This document shows, piece after piece, positions 40,225 through 49,150 of a stretch of 50,283 nucleotides of DNA (position 1 is the stretch's first letter; each line of letters starts with the position of its first letter). The stretch comes from Kribbella antibiotica. Its GTDB lineage: Bacteria; Actinomycetota; Actinomycetes; Propionibacteriales; Kribbellaceae. The translations under genes and the position numbers were made by a program. The DNA lies in NCBI RefSeq assembly GCF_004349055.1, contig NZ_SMKX01000053.1, positions 1-50,283 on the forward strand, written 5' to 3'. The notes under the pieces were generated by a model that searched no databases, had not been told where the DNA came from, and was given only the letters and a program-made list of their open reading frames with translations.

Positions 40225-40409
40225 GCGCTCAGCACCTGCAGCGGTGGGTCGACGAGCAGCGCGTACCCACAGGCCACGCAGATCAGTTCGGTAGTTTCGT
40301 CGTGGTGGTGATCGACGGCGTCGACACGTTCGAACGGCATCGTGCCGGCGCAGATCACGCAGTACTGGGCGATGTCGGAGGACAGGATCTTCTTCTGCAT
40401 CTGGCTCAC
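40221..40409 (-). CDS. Small Cys4 zinc-ribbon-like protein
   Basis: 62 residues with two CxxC pairs (Cys17/20 and Cys44/47) around an acidic/His-rich middle (AVDHHHDETTE), the layout of a small zinc ribbon. GTG 40409 or ATG 40400 (MQKKILSSD), which has AGGTGAGG seven bases upstream, may be used. It converges on the lipase with a four-base stop overlap. No named family recognised. A hairpin lies between it and the DUF2505 gene, so it is probably transcribed on its own. Confidence 0.65.
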   Translation of the reverse strand: MSQMQKKILSSDIAQYCVICAGTMPFERVDAVDHHHDETTELICVACGYALLVDPPLQVLSA

Positions 40410-40428
40410 CTCACCTGTCAGCGTGCCA

Positions 40429-40452
40429 CTGCCGGATCGGTTGATCCGGCAG
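40429..40452 (-). terminator. Hairpin after the DUF2505 gene
   Basis: CTGCCGGATC-GGTT-GATCCGGCAG is a perfect 10-bp stem with a four-base loop, 18 bases past the DUF2505 stop. No T-tract. Likely ends the DUF2505 transcript before the zinc-ribbon gene. Confidence 0.8.
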
Positions 40453-40469
40453 CGACACGGATGAGCCTG

Positions 40470-40958
40470 CTACTTGGTCCACTCCTGGCCGAGCTCGTGC
40501 TCCTTGACGAGGCCCTTGCGGACGGCGTCGACGACGAACGGCTCGATCTTCTTGCCGATCAGCGGTACGGCGACCTTCACGTCGAGCGTGATGCCCTGGG
40601 TGGTCTGAGCTCCGCCCGGGGTGATGTCCGCAGTGCCCTTCAGGCTGACCGGGGTGTTGGTGATCTCCCCGGCCACGTCGGCCTTCCGCGACCCGTCGGC
40701 GGCCGCGGCGTGCCACGTCTCGGTCTGTACGACGGTCAGCGTCCCGCCGACGAACTTGCGGGCGATGTCCGGTACGTCGTCCGACGCCATCTCCCGGGTC
40801 ACCTTGACGATCGTGTCGGCGCCGGACTGGCTCACCTGCACGTCGTACGACAACGCGTTGGTCTTCTCGCAGGCCTGTTCACGGAACGTCTTGTCCGTGA
40901 CGACTGCGAACACTTCCTCGGGCGTGGCGTCGTACGACGCGGACAGCTTCAGTTCCAT
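40470..40958 (-). CDS. DUF2505 family protein
   Basis: 162 residues beginning MELKLSASYDATPEEVFAVVTDKTFREQAC, typical of actinobacterial DUF2505, a START/SRPBCC-like helix-grip fold predicted to bind a hydrophobic ligand. The second strand set (TQTTQGITLDVKVAVPLIGKKIEPFVVDAVRKGLVKEHELGQEWT) completes the fold with a long C-terminal helix. No signal peptide. Monocistronic by context: hairpin after the stop and the next minus-strand gene ends about 55 bases upstream. Confidence 0.88.
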   Translation of the reverse strand: MELKLSASYDATPEEVFAVVTDKTFREQACEKTNALSYDVQVSQSGADTIVKVTREMASDDVPDIARKFVGGTLTVVQTETWHAAAADGSRKADVAGEITNTPVSLKGTADITPGGAQTTQGITLDVKVAVPLIGKKIEPFVVDAVRKGLVKEHELGQEWTK

Positions 40959-41012
40959 CGGGCCATCATGGCATTACCCATCGGTCACCAACTAGCTGCG
41001 GGCATGTCCGGC

Positions 41013-44000
41013 TCACGCATTTGGGACGTCACCGTCGTGCCAAGGACCGATCCCCGGCGCGTCCTGCCACCAGTGACCGAGGCGGCCGGAGGCAAGCCGG
41101 GCGAAGTAGTGCAGCCGCCCATCTGCGGACTGCGTGGTGGCGCCGTCCGCTGTGATGCCGTCGGCACCGATCACCGTGCCCTCCCACGGACCGTTGCCTG
41201 GGTACCGTGACCAGCCGTGGGCGATGCGGTTGTCAGTGGTGCGTGCGAAGTACACGAGCTTGCCAGAGGCATCCAGCGCGCTCACCGGATCACCAGCAAG
41301 GGTGGCAGTGAGCGGTAGGGAGTCGTAGCGCCACGGACCATTGCCAGGGGTGGATTGCCAGCCTGTAATGACACCACCCGCAGCAGTCCGGGCGTGGAAC
41401 GTGAGGCGTCCGGAGATGTCCTGCGACACGGCTGGTCGCCCCTCTATGACGGCCACTGCGCCGTTTCCGCCCTGCCTGATGAGGTCGATGCTCCACTGGT
41501 CGTTGCCAGGCGCGTTCTCCCAGCCGTGCACGAGGTCACCGTTGTGACCACGCACGAAGTACGTCAGCTTGCCGGACGGATCCTGTACGGCGGCAGGGTC
41601 TCCGCTAACGACGGCTCTGTTGCCACTGGCATCCAGGACATAGGCCGCAGTCCAGGTGGTTGCTCCGGGCGCGCTCTGGCGGCCGCGGATCAGGTCCCCC
41701 TCGCTGGTGCGGGCGAAGTACGTCAGGCGACCAAGAGCATCCAGTACGGCGGCCGGCGTACCGGTCAGCGTGGCTGGTGCGGCAACCGCCGTGTGTGTCC
41801 AGGTGCCGTCCAGCCGGCTCCACCTGAGCTGGCCGCTGCTGGTGATCCCCAGCAGGTTCATCCTGGCGGCCGGGTCGACCGCACTGGCGACTGCGCCAGT
41901 CACGCCGGCCGGGAGACTCGTGACATCCCAGCTGGCGCCGTTCTCCCGGGCGTACCCGATGGTGCCGTCTGGGCGGACGGCCTGGACTGTTATGCGCTGG
42001 TCGGCGTCCTGACGTGACCAGTTCCCTGGTGTCGGCAGTCCGGTCTTGCTGCGCAGGAAGCGGACGTTGTCCAGATAGACCGTCAGCGGATTGGCTCGGC
42101 GGTCGACCCGGAGGTGGATCGAGGTGATCCGGGGCAGGTCACTGATCAGACCGGTCAGCGGTACGACGACGCGCTGCTGCTTGCGCGGTGCCAGATAGAA
42201 CGGATTGCCGTTGTCGAGTTTGACCGGGTCGTGGAAGTCGCAGTACATCGCGATCAGGTCGTCGGAGTCGTTGTAGAGATCGAAGGCGACCGCCTCGAGC
42301 TGAGACCAGTCGTTGCGGCCGATCGACTGCTCCGGATGGCCTTCCTTCAACGTGTACAGGAAGACACCTGCCCACGCCGGGTCGGCGACGTTCGCATTGA
42401 AGACCAGCTTGGCGCTGTTACCGCCCGTTGTCGGATGCTGTTTGCTGAACGTCGCACTGGCCTCCTGGGTGACCAGGCGGGCGACATCCGCCGGAGACTC
42501 GAAGGAGTTGATGACGATCTCGTGCGGAGTGGCGACAGCGGCGACCTTCACGGTGCGCGAGAAGTTGCTGCCAGCAACGGAAAGCGTGATTTGGTGCTCG
42601 CCGGCCGGCAAGTCGAGAATCACCCGATGCGTCGCCGACGGACCTTGGGCGGAGACCGCCGTGCTGGTGGTTCCGTTGATCTGGACGGCGGCGTCCTTCA
42701 GCGTGATGAGCTCGACCACGACGTGTCCGGCGGTCGGCTTGTCAATGCGGACCAGAGCAGGCGTCGTACCGAACAGCTGTGCGACCTCGGCGCCGACCTG
42801 CGCGCGAACCTTGTGGAACAAGGCCGGATCATCCCGGTACGGCGCCAGCCAGTCATGCAGGACGTCGTGGTGGGAACCCAGCCCACGCTCGGGTTTCGGC
42901 ACACCCCAGGCTGTCGCGAGGGCGGCCGCCTTCCGGTCGTAAAAGGCGAGGTACTCGAGGTCCTCGAACCCTTCACGCATCCACTCGAGCCGCACGGTCC
43001 CGACCGGTCCGTCGATGCCGACGGCGTTACCGGGGTACATCAGGAAGCCGTCGCCCGGTGCGGTCTCCAGTCCGTACGCATCGCTCCAGCGGTCGCCAAC
43101 CTGGTAGCCGTCACCGGTCCACTTGCCGAAGACCGTGCTCGACCAGTGCAGATAACCTTCAACGCCCAGATCGTGCTGGATCCACGGCAGCAGCCGGTGG
43201 CCGACAGCGCTGTCGGCGATGAAGGTGCCCGGCAGCGGGTAGTGGTGACCGACTGCGTTGTACCACCAGACCAGATCGCCGCGTTCCTTGAGCCGGGCAA
43301 CGATTCCCGGCAGCTCCGGCTTCGGCACGGTGATCACGAAACACCAGGCGTGGACGAAGTCGAGCAGCTTCTGCTCGGGCAGATGCTCCAGTGTCAGCAC
43401 GTGCGGGACCTCGGGTGCGATCGCCTTCACCTGTGCGAAGAGCTTGCGCACGTTCTCGTAGGCCTGATCGTTCATCGGTTCGTCCGCGTAGTAGAAGTAC
43501 CCGCGATCGATGAGGCCCTTGGAGCGCAGGCCCGCGACCACCTGGCGGAGCTTGTTCTCGTCGATGGTGAAGCCGCCGGCGGGGGTGTCCGCGGTGACGT
43601 AGAGCGGGATGCGGTAGCGGATCACGCGCGGGTCGTTGAGGTACTGGTCGGCGCCGGCCAGGAATGCGGCCGGCTCGGGGTCCTGACCCGGACCCGGTGT
43701 CAGCAGACCGTCGGTCGTGTTCGGGTGCTGGAGTTTCGGCTTCATCGGGACCGGGATGTCGTTGGACAGCATCCGGTTCTTCAGCTGGAAGTCGTAGTAC
43801 TTCTTCAGCAACGGCTCGTGGCGCGGGTCGCCGAACGGTACGCCGTGCGCGCGGGCGACCTGCTGGTACCAGATGGACACGGCGGTCGCTGTACTCCACT
43901 GGTCGGGCAGTTCGAAGTTCCAGACCTCAAGATCGATCGGTACGACGACCGGCGCCGTACCGCCGGTGATGGTGAGCGAGCCGGTGTAGTGCCCGGCGGG

Positions 44001-44549
44001 GGCGCCCTTGTGGATGTTCACGGTGAACCAGATGCCCAGGTTGGCGTTGGTACTCGCGGTGATGCGTCGAGTCGGAGTCAGCGGGACGAGCGCGTCGGGG
44101 TAGACGCCAGGGCCCCAGCCGCCAGCGTTCGGCGTGGCCCGGTCGACGGCGATGTAGCGCTGCTCGAAGACCTCGATCCCGGTCAGCTTGGCGCCGCCCG
44201 GTCCGGTCAGCTCGCTTGCGGTGACGCCGATGTCGGTGCTGCCGGTCGTGGTCCGCACGATCACCTGGCCGGACTCGTATTCGTTCCGCGCCGCGTGCAG
44301 GCGGATGGTGTCCGTCGATGGGCCGAAGGCGCGATCGCGCTTGATCTTGTCGGCGGGCGAGGGCAGCCAGACCGTCAGCGGCGCGGCGGTGGTGCCTAGC
44401 CTGGTAGCGCCTGCGGTCTGTGCGGAGAGCGGGACTCCGGCGACGACCGCACCGGCTCCCATCCAGCCGAGCAGTTGCCGGCGACCAAGGAGGTGCCTGG
44501 GAGGAGTTGACCAGGCAGGAGTTGAGCGACGCGGGGCGGTGTCGGACAT
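41013..44549 (-). CDS. Tat-exported DUF4091 glycoside-hydrolase-like protein with lectin tail
   Basis: 1178 residues. Tat-type signal with GRRQLLGWMGAGAVVAG (about 22-38), then a beta-sandwich domain (about 60-210), a TIM-barrel-like DUF4091/DUF6067 domain (about 215-560, with FYYADEPMNDQAYENVRKLFAQVKA and GYLHWSSTVFGKWTGDGY), Ig-like and CBM-like parts (about 600-840), and a PLL-type lectin propeller (about 860-1178: repeated LTYFARTSEGDLIRG, LTYFVRGHNGDLVHGW, LVYFARTTDNRIAHGW). DUF4091 proteins are predicted glycoside hydrolases. ATG 44549 has AAGGAG six bases upstream. A promoter with a 32-bp palindrome lies directly upstream, and a ROK regulator gene precedes it. Confidence 0.85.
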   Translation of the reverse strand: MSDTAPRRSTPAWSTPPRHLLGRRQLLGWMGAGAVVAGVPLSAQTAGATRLGTTAAPLTVWLPSPADKIKRDRAFGPSTDTIRLHAARNEYESGQVIVRTTTGSTDIGVTASELTGPGGAKLTGIEVFEQRYIAVDRATPNAGGWGPGVYPDALVPLTPTRRITASTNANLGIWFTVNIHKGAPAGHYTGSLTITGGTAPVVVPIDLEVWNFELPDQWSTATAVSIWYQQVARAHGVPFGDPRHEPLLKKYYDFQLKNRMLSNDIPVPMKPKLQHPNTTDGLLTPGPGQDPEPAAFLAGADQYLNDPRVIRYRIPLYVTADTPAGGFTIDENKLRQVVAGLRSKGLIDRGYFYYADEPMNDQAYENVRKLFAQVKAIAPEVPHVLTLEHLPEQKLLDFVHAWCFVITVPKPELPGIVARLKERGDLVWWYNAVGHHYPLPGTFIADSAVGHRLLPWIQHDLGVEGYLHWSSTVFGKWTGDGYQVGDRWSDAYGLETAPGDGFLMYPGNAVGIDGPVGTVRLEWMREGFEDLEYLAFYDRKAAALATAWGVPKPERGLGSHHDVLHDWLAPYRDDPALFHKVRAQVGAEVAQLFGTTPALVRIDKPTAGHVVVELITLKDAAVQINGTTSTAVSAQGPSATHRVILDLPAGEHQITLSVAGSNFSRTVKVAAVATPHEIVINSFESPADVARLVTQEASATFSKQHPTTGGNSAKLVFNANVADPAWAGVFLYTLKEGHPEQSIGRNDWSQLEAVAFDLYNDSDDLIAMYCDFHDPVKLDNGNPFYLAPRKQQRVVVPLTGLISDLPRITSIHLRVDRRANPLTVYLDNVRFLRSKTGLPTPGNWSRQDADQRITVQAVRPDGTIGYARENGASWDVTSLPAGVTGAVASAVDPAARMNLLGITSSGQLRWSRLDGTWTHTAVAAPATLTGTPAAVLDALGRLTYFARTSEGDLIRGRQSAPGATTWTAAYVLDASGNRAVVSGDPAAVQDPSGKLTYFVRGHNGDLVHGWENAPGNDQWSIDLIRQGGNGAVAVIEGRPAVSQDISGRLTFHARTAAGGVITGWQSTPGNGPWRYDSLPLTATLAGDPVSALDASGKLVYFARTTDNRIAHGWSRYPGNGPWEGTVIGADGITADGATTQSADGRLHYFARLASGRLGHWWQDAPGIGPWHDGDVPNA

Positions 44550-44564
44550 CGGAGCTCCTTATTT

Positions 44565-44596
44565 ATGACGGACTCCATAGATATAGAGCGCGTCAT
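44565..44596. promoter_or_regulatory. 32-bp imperfect palindrome, candidate ROK operator
   Basis: The outer six bases at each end are a perfect inverted repeat (ATGACG / CGTCAT), with an inner CTC/GAG match and an A/T-rich centre (about 44577-44585). The dyad overlaps the -10 box of the DUF4091 promoter. The ROK regulator gene ends 24 bases away, so this is a good candidate binding site. Assignment is by position. Confidence 0.55.
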
Positions 44597-44608
44597 GCTC
44601 CCTGGCAA
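44580..44608 (-). promoter_or_regulatory. Sigma-70-type promoter for the DUF4091 gene
   Basis: On the minus strand TTGCCA (44603-44608) and TATATC (44580-44585) stand 17 bases apart, a textbook spacing. The start at 44549 would leave a leader of about 23 bases that contains AAGGAG. The candidate ROK palindrome covers the -10. Confidence 0.65.
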
Positions 44609-44620
44609 CCACCCTTCGAC

Positions 44621-45772
44621 TCAGGTCGAAATCATCGGTCGGGCATGGACCGGAAGCGGACCCGGCCCGGAACCGATCAGTGCGTCATCGACCATCTCGG
44701 TGGCTGCACAAAGAGCACCCAGTACGGCGCAGTCCGCGCCGAGCGTCGATGCCTCGAGCCGCGGCATCCGCAGGCAGAGCAGCTCGAGTTCCGAGGCAAG
44801 GAGCGGCAGGATCAGATCGCCGTACGACGCTAGCGAGCCGCCGAGCACGAGCACTTCGGGATCGAGGATCGAGACCACGGCACCCGCGGTGTTGGCGAGC
44901 ATCCGGACATAACGCCGTACGGCGGCGATCGCGGCGGGGGAGCCCTCGACGGCGGCGTTGAGCGTGTCGGCGACCGGGTCGGAGGTCGGGCCGGTGGTCG
45001 GCGCGACCCCACTCTGCTGCAGGTACTCCATCGCCCCTTCCCACTTGAGCGCAGGAAACCGGCTCAGGTCACCCGCCACCCCACCGAACCCGGCATGCGG
45101 CCGCCCACCGACCACCAATCCAAGCCCCGTCCGCCGTCCCGCCTGGAGCAGTACCAGGCTCTCCGGTCGCCCGGGTCCGAGTTTCTGTTCGGCGAGGGCG
45201 GCCAGGCGGCTGTCGTTGCCGACATCGACCAGACAGCCGGGGAGGAGTTTGGCGAGGTGAGCGGACAGGTTCACACCTGTCCAGTCCGAGATCGCGGCCG
45301 AAAGCAGGACGCGCCCGTCGCCCACACGACCGGTGCTTCCGATGACGGCTCCCCAGACCTCATCGCGGTCGCGCCCGACCTCCCGCAGGCATTCGTCGAT
45401 CGCGGAATCCAAGATCCGCAACCGGCGGCGGGCGTCGAGCTCGGGGGTCGTGAAGCGGCGGGTCTGCGCCAGCGGCCGCCCGCTCAGATCCGAGACCGCG
45501 ACCCGGAGGTTGAACGCCCCGATATCCGCGCCGACCAGCACCCCCGCCTCAGCCCGGTACTCGTACCGCGCGGCCGGTCGCCCACGCCCCCGGACCACCG
45601 GCGCTGCCTCACTCAGCCAACCGCTCGCGACCAGATCGCGCGTCACCTCACCGACCGACGCCCGGGCGAGCCCGGTCTCCCGCACCACTTCGGTCAGCGT
45701 GTCCGTCCCGGCCCGGACCGCGGTCAGGATCGCCAACTCGTTGATCCGCCGCAGCCCACCGAGATCGCTCAT
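44621..45772 (-). CDS. ROK family transcriptional regulator
   Basis: 383 residues. N-terminal winged HTH (about 8-60: INELAILTAVRAGTDTLTEVVRETGLARASVGEVTRDLVASGWL) and a C-terminal ROK sugar-kinase fold (about 75-383; GADIGAFNLRVAVSDLSG is the ATPase-fold start). The CxCGxxGCxE zinc motif of ROK proteins is absent; the region reads GGRPHAGFGGVAGDLSRFP. It is likely a repressor responding to a sugar. ATG 45772 is weakly supported by a SD. The gene sits between the GH76 operon and the DUF4091 gene, both of which it may control. Confidence 0.88.
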   Translation of the reverse strand: MSDLGGLRRINELAILTAVRAGTDTLTEVVRETGLARASVGEVTRDLVASGWLSEAAPVVRGRGRPAARYEYRAEAGVLVGADIGAFNLRVAVSDLSGRPLAQTRRFTTPELDARRRLRILDSAIDECLREVGRDRDEVWGAVIGSTGRVGDGRVLLSAAISDWTGVNLSAHLAKLLPGCLVDVGNDSRLAALAEQKLGPGRPESLVLLQAGRRTGLGLVVGGRPHAGFGGVAGDLSRFPALKWEGAMEYLQQSGVAPTTGPTSDPVADTLNAAVEGSPAAIAAVRRYVRMLANTAGAVVSILDPEVLVLGGSLASYGDLILPLLASELELLCLRMPRLEASTLGADCAVLGALCAATEMVDDALIGSGPGPLPVHARPMIST

Positions 45773-45803
45773 GCCGCCGAATTATGCCGGAGACCGACCC
45801 AAA

Positions 45804-46244
45804 TCACTCCGAGTTCATCCAAAACCACGTATTCGCCTTAGCCGGAACCCCAGCCGTCTGGAACCCGGTCAACACGCGAGCCTGGTTCTCCTTCAAAGCC
45901 AACCCGTCTCCCAACACGCCCTGATCGACCAGCGTCGCCAGCGCGCCGGCCAGCCGCTCTCGCGCTGGCCCCGCAATCCCTGGCGAGTACGCATCGGCCA
46001 GGATGTCCAGTACGGCGTACGGCGCCTGCACGCTGTAGCCGTACTCGCGTCCTGGGTCGTCACCGAGCGGCCCGTAGTCGTAGAACTCGGTGAAGACGAT
46101 GCCCTCGGCCCCGCGATCCGGATCGATCAGCAGAGTCAGTGTGAAGACGCAATCCGACTCCCGGTGGACACGCAGCAGCGTCGCGCGCCACTGCGAGCCG
46201 CCCTGCTCGATCTCCACCGGGCGAATGCTGTCAGACCGGAGCAT
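45804..46244 (-). CDS. Small hypothetical protein between GH76 and ROK genes
   Basis: About 146 residues from ATG 46244 ([15 protein letters not shown]), overlapping the GH76 stop by 14 bases; GTG 46217 and the frame to 46280 are other options. Beta-rich first half ([43 protein letters not shown]) and helical second half ([30 protein letters not shown]). No signal peptide, no family recognised. Coupled to GH76 by overlap. Confidence 0.6.
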   Translation of the reverse strand: MLRSDSIRPVEIEQGGSQWRATLLRVHRESDCVFTLTLLIDPDRGAEGIVFTEFYDYGPLGDDPGREYGYSVQAPYAVLDILADAYSPGIAGPARERLAGALATLVDQGVLGDGLALKENQARVLTGFQTAGVPAKANTWFWMNSE

Positions 46245-47691
46245 TGAGCAGGTCCAACGCGGACTGCTGACGAGCCCCATCCAGCTTGTCGACCGGCCCG
46301 TACCAGCGCAGTCCGTACTGATCCATCGCTGTCCGGTCCGCGGCGTACGCGCGATCTTGCTGGCGCTTGAGATACGCCGAGTACGGGTGGTCGGACAGTG
46401 CGGTGTTCAGCTTGGTCAGTGCGCGCGCGTAGATGCCCTTGAACGACGGACCATCGCCACCACAGTCGCCGCCCTCGCAGGGCTCACGCAGGATGCCGTC
46501 CGCGGTGTGGAGGCCGCTAGCGGTCGTTGACGCATTCGCGAGCTGCCGAGCAGTGGTCAGGTACGCCGAGTTGTTCGTTGCCTTCGACAACTCGACCAGC
46601 GCCGCGATCGGCACACCCTGGTTGTAGGTCCAGGTGGTATCGCCGTTGTTCTTGCACGTGGACAGGCTGATGCCGTCGTTGACCAGGTTCGAGCTGTTGA
46701 TCATCCCGGTCTGCTGGAACCACGTCCACCCACTCTGCGCCCGCTGCAGGTACGTCGTGTCACCCGAGATCCGGTTGTGCAGCGCGGCGCTGAGCTGGAT
46801 GTAGAGCGCGTTGGTGATCGCGTTCTTGTAGGTCTTCGCCTGACTCCACCAGACCCCACCGCCACAGACGTTGTCCCAGTACGCCGCCATGTGGTCGGCG
46901 TCGGCCCGAGCCGTCTGCAGATAGCGTGCTTCCCCGGTCAGGTCGTACGCCGCGATCCAGGCCAGCCCCCACCACCCGGTGTCGTCGATGTAGTCGTTGC
47001 GGAACTGACCCTGCTGCGCATTGAGGTTCTTGTCGTACGTGGTGCCGATCGCATACCGGTAGCTGTTCATCCCGCTGACCCGGATGTTGTCGATCAGCGC
47101 GTTGAGGGCGTTTGCGTTGTTCCACCAGCCGGTGGTGCTGAACAGGCCGGTGGACCGGTTGTAGTCCTGCATCAACGCCGTCGCGGCCGCGGTACGGCGG
47201 TCCCACGCGTTCCACGTCGTACGGGCCCAGGGGGAGCAGGTGATGTCGGCGCGGTCGCCGGCCTTGCCGCAGACTCGCAGTGCGCCGACGCCCTGGTTCG
47301 CCCAGTCGTCGACGTTGAACATCTGCGTGCGCCAACCGGTCTGTCCGCTCGGCACCGAGGTGGCGCCGAGCTTGCTGCCACCGCTCCACGTGCGGCCGCC
47401 GTCCATCGAGCGGTCCAGCCAGACCTCGTCACCCGGGCTGCCGTTCTCGACCGACCCCCAGCCCATCGCGTCGGCGTCGTCGAAGTAGAGCCGGAAGGTG
47501 CGGCCGAACAAACTCGACGACACCGATGCCCGGGCCGCTGGTGCCAGCGCCGGGTCGCGGGCGTCGCAGTACTTGTTGCAGATCGTCGCTTGCGGAGCCA
47601 TGGGGACCTCCGGTGTCGCGGGCGCTGGTAGTGGTGCACCAAGTGGGGCGATGAGCAGACTCAGGCTGGAAACGATTCCAACGATCATCAC
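46231..47691 (-). CDS. Secreted GH76 family glycoside hydrolase (alpha-1,6-mannanase type)
   Basis: 486 residues. GTG 47691 or ATG 47688 gives a short signal peptide ([19 protein letters not shown]...), with GGGAG upstream. N-terminal 120 residues form an extra beta domain. The GH76 (alpha/alpha)6 barrel follows, with [25 protein letters not shown] (about 233-256) holding the Asp-Asp pair of the family, WNYNQ-like TWTYNQGV and [19 protein letters not shown]. Known members cut alpha-1,6-mannan, such as that of yeast walls. Several Cys may form disulfides. First gene of the unit leading to the ROK gene. Confidence 0.92.
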   Translation of the reverse strand: MMIVGIVSSLSLLIAPLGAPLPAPATPEVPMAPQATICNKYCDARDPALAPAARASVSSSLFGRTFRLYFDDADAMGWGSVENGSPGDEVWLDRSMDGGRTWSGGSKLGATSVPSGQTGWRTQMFNVDDWANQGVGALRVCGKAGDRADITCSPWARTTWNAWDRRTAAATALMQDYNRSTGLFSTTGWWNNANALNALIDNIRVSGMNSYRYAIGTTYDKNLNAQQGQFRNDYIDDTGWWGLAWIAAYDLTGEARYLQTARADADHMAAYWDNVCGGGVWWSQAKTYKNAITNALYIQLSAALHNRISGDTTYLQRAQSGWTWFQQTGMINSSNLVNDGISLSTCKNNGDTTWTYNQGVPIAALVELSKATNNSAYLTTARQLANASTTASGLHTADGILREPCEGGDCGGDGPSFKGIYARALTKLNTALSDHPYSAYLKRQQDRAYAADRTAMDQYGLRWYGPVDKLDGARQQSALDLLNAPV

Positions 47692-47754
47692 GAAACTCCC
47701 TGGGGCGGTAGGGGGTAGGCGGTGAACCGAAAGTAAGTGGCAGCTAACGCGGCG

Positions 47755-48240
47755 TCAAGACATCAGCAGCAACGCGGCGAGCACCCCAGCGGCGAAGACC
47801 GCGGTGGCGGCGAGGGAGACCTGGCGTCCGCGCTGACAGCGGCGGACGATCGCGGTGTGGTCGAGGTCGATCGCACAAGGGTCGAAATCGGCGGGATCGG
47901 CGGGCGCGAAGACGCTGCCCAGCCGGTCCAGGAACGACCGCTCGGCCGCCTGCCGGGCAGCCTCCTGCACGACGCGGCGCCGCAGGTATCCACGCGGATC
48001 CCGAATCGGCAGCGACAACCCTGCCGGTACGGCGCTCTGCACCACGCGATGCGCGGTTGCGATCCGCTGGGAGCGCCGGAGTGACGGCGGCAGGATCAGA
48101 TAGGCCAGCCGGGTGAGCGCACGGTAGTCATCCAGCAACAGGGCCTCGACCAGCTGCCCATCCCGCGCCGGATCTTGAACAGTCCGTGTCGGACCTTGGA
48201 CAGGTCCCGGGACCAGCGGGGTTTCGATCGTGGCGGTCAT
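47755..48240 (-). CDS. Small C-terminally anchored membrane protein
   Basis: 161 residues. Soluble N-terminal part with a helical stretch (LVEALLLDDYRALTRLAYLILPPSLRRSQRIATAHRVVQSA, about 30-70) that vaguely recalls sigma-factor region 2, and one C-terminal membrane helix (about 140-160: VSLAATAVFAAGVLAALLLMS). ATG 48240 is chosen over the frame to 48273. Divergent from the tryptophan 2,3-dioxygenase. A tail-anchored topology; function unknown. Confidence 0.65.
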   Translation of the reverse strand: MTATIETPLVPGPVQGPTRTVQDPARDGQLVEALLLDDYRALTRLAYLILPPSLRRSQRIATAHRVVQSAVPAGLSLPIRDPRGYLRRRVVQEAARQAAERSFLDRLGSVFAPADPADFDPCAIDLDHTAIVRRCQRGRQVSLAATAVFAAGVLAALLLMS

Positions 48241-48309
48241 GCGACTCCTCGTTTCGGCGTACCCCAGGTCCAACGAGCCAATGCCTGACCGGTCACGGAG
48301 TGCCTGAGA

Positions 48310-48321
48310 TAGCCTCCAGCC
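48310..48321 (+). promoter_or_regulatory. Leaderless promoter -10 (TAGCCT) before 48322
   Basis: TAGCCT at 48310-48315, six bases before ATG 48322, with no SD; the same leaderless geometry as at 7263 and 11089. Confidence 0.5.
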
Positions 48322-49140
48322 ATGGCTGACGAGGTTGTTGCAGGGCGTTGGGGCGGGACCGATGTCGACTTCGGTGAGGAAGGTGGCCGGCTGACCTACG
48401 GCAGCTACTTACGGTTGCCGCAACTGCTCGACCAGCAGCGGCTCGAGTCGGATCCGCCGGCGCACGACGAGTTGCTGTTCATCACCATCCACCAGGTCTA
48501 CGAGCTCTGGTTCAAGCAGGTCCTGCACGAGCTGACCGCCTCCCGCAACGCGATGCTGAACAACGAGCTCTGGCTCGCCCAGCACCTGCTGCGCCGCGTC
48601 CACACGATCGAGCGCACCCTCACCCAGCAGGTCGACATCCTCGAGACGATGACCCCGCAGGACTTCGGCGAATTCCGGCACCGGTTGTCGCCGGCGAGTG
48701 GATTCCAGTCGGTGCAGTTCCGCGAGATCGAGTTCCTGTCCGCGGCCAAGGACCCCTCCTTCGTACGGCGCTTCCGCGGGCTGACCGACGCCGAAACCGC
48801 CCGCCTGGAGTTGCGGCTCGACGAACCAAGCCTCTGGGACGCCTTCCTCGCCGTACTGGGCCATGCCGGTTTCGCGACCGACACCGAGGACTCGATCGGC
48901 GACGCCCTCCGCAAGGCCGCCGGCGACCGCGCCCACTACGGCGCGGTCTGGGAGCTGGCGGAAGCGCTCCTTCAGCACGACGAGTTGGCCGCCGCCTGGC
49001 GCGCGCGCCACGTCGTCATGGTCGAGCGGATGATCGGCACCAAACCCGGTACGGGCGGCTCGTCCGGAGCGACGTACCTGCGCAGCCGTCTCGATCTTCG
49101 TTACTACCCGTTGCTGTGGGATCTCCGCTCCAGCCTCTAA
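48322..49140 (+). CDS. kynA: Tryptophan 2,3-dioxygenase
   Basis: 272 residues, a heme enzyme that opens the indole ring of L-tryptophan to N-formylkynurenine. Hallmarks are YGSYLRLPQLL (26-36), FITIHQVYELWFKQVLHEL (53-71, with active-site His57), SGFQSVQFREIEF and RMIGTKPGTGGSSGATYLR near the C terminus with the preceding heme-ligand His. The start is supported by the leaderless -10. The kynurenine formamidase and kynureninase genes are not in the window. It is 10 bases ahead of a membrane protein gene. Confidence 0.95.
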   Translation: MADEVVAGRWGGTDVDFGEEGGRLTYGSYLRLPQLLDQQRLESDPPAHDELLFITIHQVYELWFKQVLHELTASRNAMLNNELWLAQHLLRRVHTIERTLTQQVDILETMTPQDFGEFRHRLSPASGFQSVQFREIEFLSAAKDPSFVRRFRGLTDAETARLELRLDEPSLWDAFLAVLGHAGFATDTEDSIGDALRKAAGDRAHYGAVWELAEALLQHDELAAAWRARHVVMVERMIGTKPGTGGSSGATYLRSRLDLRYYPLLWDLRSSL

Positions 49141-49150
49141 CGTCCTTCGG

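Noticed and set aside
42114..44399. 761-codon plus-strand frame opposite the DUF4091 gene
   Set aside because: Antisense to a gene with a Tat signal and domains; the translation has no motif and is Val/Arg/Asp-biased.
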